Shown: positions 23,300 to 25,891 of the stretch, in pieces
Layout: every line of letters begins with the position of its first letter
How positions within the stretch are numbered: position 1 is the first letter of the stretch
Translations under genes and position numbers: made by a program
DNA from: Alphaproteobacteria bacterium UBA2784
GTDB lineage: Bacteria; Pseudomonadota; Alphaproteobacteria; Micropepsales; Micropepsaceae
Length of the DNA stretch: 25,891 nt
Assembly (NCBI GenBank): GCA_002352285.1
Contig: DEIC01000021.1
Span: forward strand, 1-25,891
Reading direction: 5' to 3'
The notes under the pieces: generated by a model
Told to the model about the DNA's origin: nothing
The model's database searches: none
What the model saw: only the letters and a program-made list of their open reading frames with translations

Positions 23300-24280
23300 T
23301 CAATCGGAATTCCAGCCATCGCCCCATGCAGCCTTGCGCGCAGTGCGCCATGCGCCGTCACGGCGTGTTGCCGTATGACGTGAAATCGCGCCATCCGCGC
23401 AAAGATCAAGATGCACGTGGCCGCTGCGCGCGACGGGGTGGCGGATGATACGGGCGTGCGGGCGCTTGATCGATGCCGCCAGTGCCGGCTTTGCTGCGAT
23501 CAGATAGCTGAACTTTTCATCCTCATAGGCAAGTTGGGCGCTTTTGATCTGCCGGTGCAGGCGGGAGCGCGGCACGCGCACTGAGAAATGGCACCAATCA
23601 TCACTGGCGATCGGACAGGCGAGCGCATGCGTGCATGGCGCGACCAGCGCCGCACCATCAGCCACAAGCGCCGCGCGAGCTGCTCTCAGGCGCTCGAAAC
23701 CTGCACGTGAACCGGGCTCCACCAGCACCAGGACCTGCGCGGCGGCAAAGAGATGGCGGACGGTTTCTGTCGCTGCTCCAATCTCCAGCTCGTTCATCAG
23801 ATAGGCAGCCAGCCCCAAATCTGACTGCGGAATGGCCGCATTGCGCAAATCGGCAAGTGACCAGGTCGCATTCGCCAGTGCGGGCGGCGCGCCGGACGCC
23901 AGCGCCATTCCTGCGGCGCGCATGGGGGGCGAAGCCTCGATCAATGTCGCCTGCGTGATGCCGGGATAGGCTGCAAACGCTGCCCAGCTTGCCGTGCCGG
24001 GCCCTGCTCCTGCATCAAGCAGCGAGCGCGGTGCAAAATCCGGCGCCGCATCAACCAGCGCCGATAGTGCCGACATGATTGCGGCATAGGTTGCTGGTGC
24101 GCGCGTGGCGACATAGGCCCAAGGATCAACCGCGCCGGGTTCGACGCGGCCTTTTGCGCGATAGGAGGCGCTCAGGGCCGCCGCACTCTGGCGCAATACC
24201 TTGCCGTCATGTGTTGCTGCATTGCGCGCAATCGCATCCGCAACCCAGTCGGGCAGAGCAACGTCAAGGCGGCGAGGCAC
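23300..24280 (-). CDS. Rsm22-like small-ribosomal-subunit methyltransferase family protein
   Basis: A 326-residue protein of the Rsm22/METTL17 group, which acts on the small ribosomal subunit in mitochondria; its bacterial role is little studied. SLLDAGAGPGTASW (87-99) is the SAM-binding motif. PCTHALACP...DDWCHFSVRVPRSRLHRQIK and EDEKFSYL are diagnostic. Cys at 216, 222, 230 and 294 have the spacing of the four Fe-S ligands reported in mitochondrial homologues. The start is GTG, supported by AAGGAG 7 nt upstream. The gene is 31 nt downstream of the EAL-domain gene on the same strand and may be co-transcribed. Confidence 0.87.
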   Translation of the reverse strand: MPRRLDVALPDWVADAIARNAATHDGKVLRQSAAALSASYRAKGRVEPGAVDPWAYVATRAPATYAAIMSALSALVDAAPDFAPRSLLDAGAGPGTASWAAFAAYPGITQATLIEASPPMRAAGMALASGAPPALANATWSLADLRNAAIPQSDLGLAAYLMNELEIGAATETVRHLFAAAQVLVLVEPGSRAGFERLRAARAALVADGAALVAPCTHALACPIASDDWCHFSVRVPRSRLHRQIKSAQLAYEDEKFSYLIAAKPALAASIKRPHARIIRHPVARSGHVHLDLCADGAISRHTATRRDGAWRTARKAAWGDGWNSD

Positions 24281-24311
24281 GCAGGCGCTCCTTCAAAGCG
24301 CCAACGCGGGA

Positions 24312-25607
24312 TCAAACGGGCGGCGCGTCCGAGGCTCCCAGCCTATCAGCTTTTGTCTCGTCTGCCGCCACCTGCATGGCAATGGGCCGATCGATGCCGC
24401 GCAACTTACGCTGAACAAGGTCGGCAGCGGGCCCACGGCCGGGCCGGTCGATCATTGACGCTGTCAGGGGCGGCGCTGAGTCCGTCGCACCCTCGCCATC
24501 GTCTTCTTCGGCTGCAAGATCGGCGCGCGGATCAACAAAGCTGTCAGTATTGCCGGTGCGAGCAGCATGAGGAGCAGGTTCGAAGTCATCGTCGTCATCC
24601 CATCCATCATGGTCGCTGGGCGGTGGTGCCGCCGAAATTTTTTCAATCAGGCGGCCATGCGTCGTCTGGGCTGGCGCCGTCTGGGCAGGCGCCACCTGGG
24701 AAGGCACAGGTTCGGCCACCGTGACGCGGTGCGGTTCCGGCGGGCTTGTTGCGGGCTTTGCCTGTGCCAGCGCCATAGGCGGCGGGCTGGAAGGTGCCGA
24801 ATAGGGCGCATGCATCGTCTCACGGCGCCAATTGCCATCCCAGTGATCGAGATCGGCGGCGGCGACCGGCCGCTGCACATAGGCGCCCTGTACGGCGCTG
24901 AAGCCGATCTTCTTGAGCGCCTCAAGGGTGACCTCGTCCTCGACGCCCACAGCGATGGCGGCAAGGCCATTGCGGCGTGCAAAGGCGAGCCGGCGTGAAA
25001 TGCGGCCCACACTGGCGCGCTGCACATGGCGGGCAAAGCGGATGATCGCCGAGCCACCGATCTTGATTTCCGTGAAGGGGCAGGGGCTCAATTCGGCTGC
25101 ATCCAGCGGCAGGGCGCCGCCACTATCGAGCGCCACACCACAGCCAATGGCGCGCAGGCGCTGCAGATTGGCGGCCAGACGCGGATCGCCTGAACCCAGC
25201 GGTGCTTCAGGAGCTTCGATCACCAGCCGGTCAGCAGGCAGGTCGACATCGGCAAGGCTGGCCGCAACGAATTCGGGAAAGTCAGGCGCACCAATATCAG
25301 CACCTGAAACGTTGACACTGACCCGCCAGGTTCGGCCCATCAGTTGCCAGGCTTTGGCCGTTGTCAGCGCTTCGCCCAATACATAGGCGGTCAGTTCGTT
25401 CTGGCGGCCCTCCGCCTCAACAAAGTCGAGGAACAGTCCGGGCGCCATCAGCCCGAATGTGGGATGATTCCAGCGGACAAAGGCTTCCGCAGCGACAACT
25501 TCGCCTGTCACCAGCGAAACCTGCGGCTGATAAAGAATGACGAACCGGCGCTCTGCAAAGGCCCGGTCGAGGTCGGCTCCGCTCAGGCGGAAAGTCCTTT
25601 GATGCAT
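24312..25607 (-). CDS. Degenerate EAL-domain protein with acidic disordered tail
   Basis: A 431-residue protein with no signal peptide. Residues ~10-260 form an EAL (c-di-GMP phosphodiesterase-type) domain. E41 (as EAF), N99, E131, K182, E223 and Q240 are retained, but the DDFGTG loop is DSGGAL (161-166) and KID is KIG (182-184), so two metal-binding Asp are gone. It is likely inactive and may bind c-di-GMP or partners. Residues ~265-431 are rich in Pro/Ala, then acidic (DDDDDFEP, EEDDGEG), probably disordered, ending with a more ordered QRKLRGIDRPIAM segment. There is no GGDEF domain. AGGA lies 8 nt before the ATG. Confidence 0.88.
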   Translation of the reverse strand: MHQRTFRLSGADLDRAFAERRFVILYQPQVSLVTGEVVAAEAFVRWNHPTFGLMAPGLFLDFVEAEGRQNELTAYVLGEALTTAKAWQLMGRTWRVSVNVSGADIGAPDFPEFVAASLADVDLPADRLVIEAPEAPLGSGDPRLAANLQRLRAIGCGVALDSGGALPLDAAELSPCPFTEIKIGGSAIIRFARHVQRASVGRISRRLAFARRNGLAAIAVGVEDEVTLEALKKIGFSAVQGAYVQRPVAAADLDHWDGNWRRETMHAPYSAPSSPPPMALAQAKPATSPPEPHRVTVAEPVPSQVAPAQTAPAQTTHGRLIEKISAAPPPSDHDGWDDDDDFEPAPHAARTGNTDSFVDPRADLAAEEDDGEGATDSAPPLTASMIDRPGRGPAADLVQRKLRGIDRPIAMQVAADETKADRLGASDAPPV

Positions 25608-25721
25608 CTTCGATCCTCACGCGGCATTCTGCTTCCTGCCGAGGATCGCTGTCAGGTATTAAGAAACCTCCCTGAAGAATTGCTTAATGCGCATGAACCA
25701 TAAATTTCCGCCGGACACGCC

Positions 25722-25891
25722 ATGACAGAAAAGAATGCAGAGCCGCCCGTTCCCGTGCCATCCGCCACGATCATGCTGTTGCGTGACGGGGATACGGGGC
25801 TGGAAGTCTTCATGGTCAAGCGCCATCACCAGATCGATTTTGCATCAGGCGCGCTCGTTTTTCCCGGTGGCAAGCTGGCGGCGGGTGATCG
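25722..25891 (+). CDS. NUDIX hydrolase, 5' part
   Basis: The first 56 codons of a gene that runs off the window. SATIMLLRDGDTGLEVFMVKRHHQIDFASGALVFPGGKL matches the start of NUDT7/NUDT19-type NUDIX hydrolases, which cleave nucleoside-diphosphate-linked compounds such as CoA derivatives; FPGGK opens the NUDIX box. The rest of the box (REUXEEXGU) lies outside, so activity cannot be judged. An in-frame stop 24 nt upstream fixes this ATG as the first possible start, although the ribosome site is poor. It is divergent from the EAL gene across a 114-nt gap. Confidence 0.85.
   Translation, partial: MTEKNAEPPVPVPSATIMLLRDGDTGLEVFMVKRHHQIDFASGALVFPGGKLAAGD

Noticed and set aside
25658..25688. ATTAAG...CTTAAT dyad in the EAL/NUDIX intergenic region as a CtrA site
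   Set aside because: The TTAA half-sites are about 21 nt apart rather than the 7 nt expected for CtrA. The region may still hold promoters that I cannot define.
1..25891. CRISPR arrays, insertion sequences, prophage genes, rRNA or tRNA
   Set aside because: I saw no regularly spaced direct repeats, transposase, integrase or phage structural protein, and no cloverleaf or rRNA-like sequence.

Overview
The window looks like chromosomal DNA from a GC-rich alphaproteobacterium. The main evidence is a complete ccoNOQP-GHIS layout, a rhizobial-type phosphatidylcholine synthase (Pcs), an Rsm22-type methyltransferase and FixK/FNR- and RpoN-like promoter sequences. Genus is not assignable by eye; Hyphomicrobiales or Parvibaculum-like lineages are plausible. 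Genes are tightly packed with many 4-14 nt overlaps. There is no stretch over 300 nt without a gene (the longest gap is about 176 nt), and I saw no transposase, phage gene, CRISPR array, rRNA or tRNA.

Region 1 (1-6821, + strand) is the high-affinity cbb3 terminal oxidase: the 3' part of ccoN, then ccoO, ccoQ, ccoP, and the assembly genes ccoG, ccoH, ccoI (copper ATPase) and ccoS. A DUF2189 membrane protein gene converges on ccoS. Its upstream region carries a FixK/FNR-type anaerobox, so it may be an unrecognised member of the low-oxygen regulon.

Region 2 (7600-10550) has a spinster-like MFS transporter ending in a strong bidirectional terminator, then (- strand) a PadR regulator translationally coupled to a HAAS-domain membrane protein. 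A dyad inside the padR promoter suggests autoregulation.

Region 3 (10553-14498) is a PLP-dependent serine/threonine dehydratase coupled to tctB-tctA of a tripartite tricarboxylate transporter. The binding-protein gene tctC faces tctA tail to tail and instead follows pcs.

Region 4 (14518-18661) contains two divergent lipid-related operons: a secreted Rap1a/Tai-like protein with pcs (and tctC) on one side; a second CDP-alcohol phosphatidyltransferase, a ThiO-like amine oxidase and an acyl-CoA dehydrogenase on the other.

Region 5 (18658-25891) has a small lipoprotein, an FAD monooxygenase, a HIT protein, an SLT-domain transglycosylase behind a sigma-54-like promoter, a YcaD-like MFS protein, an Rsm22-like methyltransferase with four Fe-S-type cysteines, a degenerate EAL-domain protein with a long acidic tail, and the start of a NUDIX hydrolase gene. 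I found no single clearly new system. The best leads are the anaerobox-linked DUF2189 gene, the degenerate EAL protein, and the unusual linkage of lipid-synthesis and transport genes.
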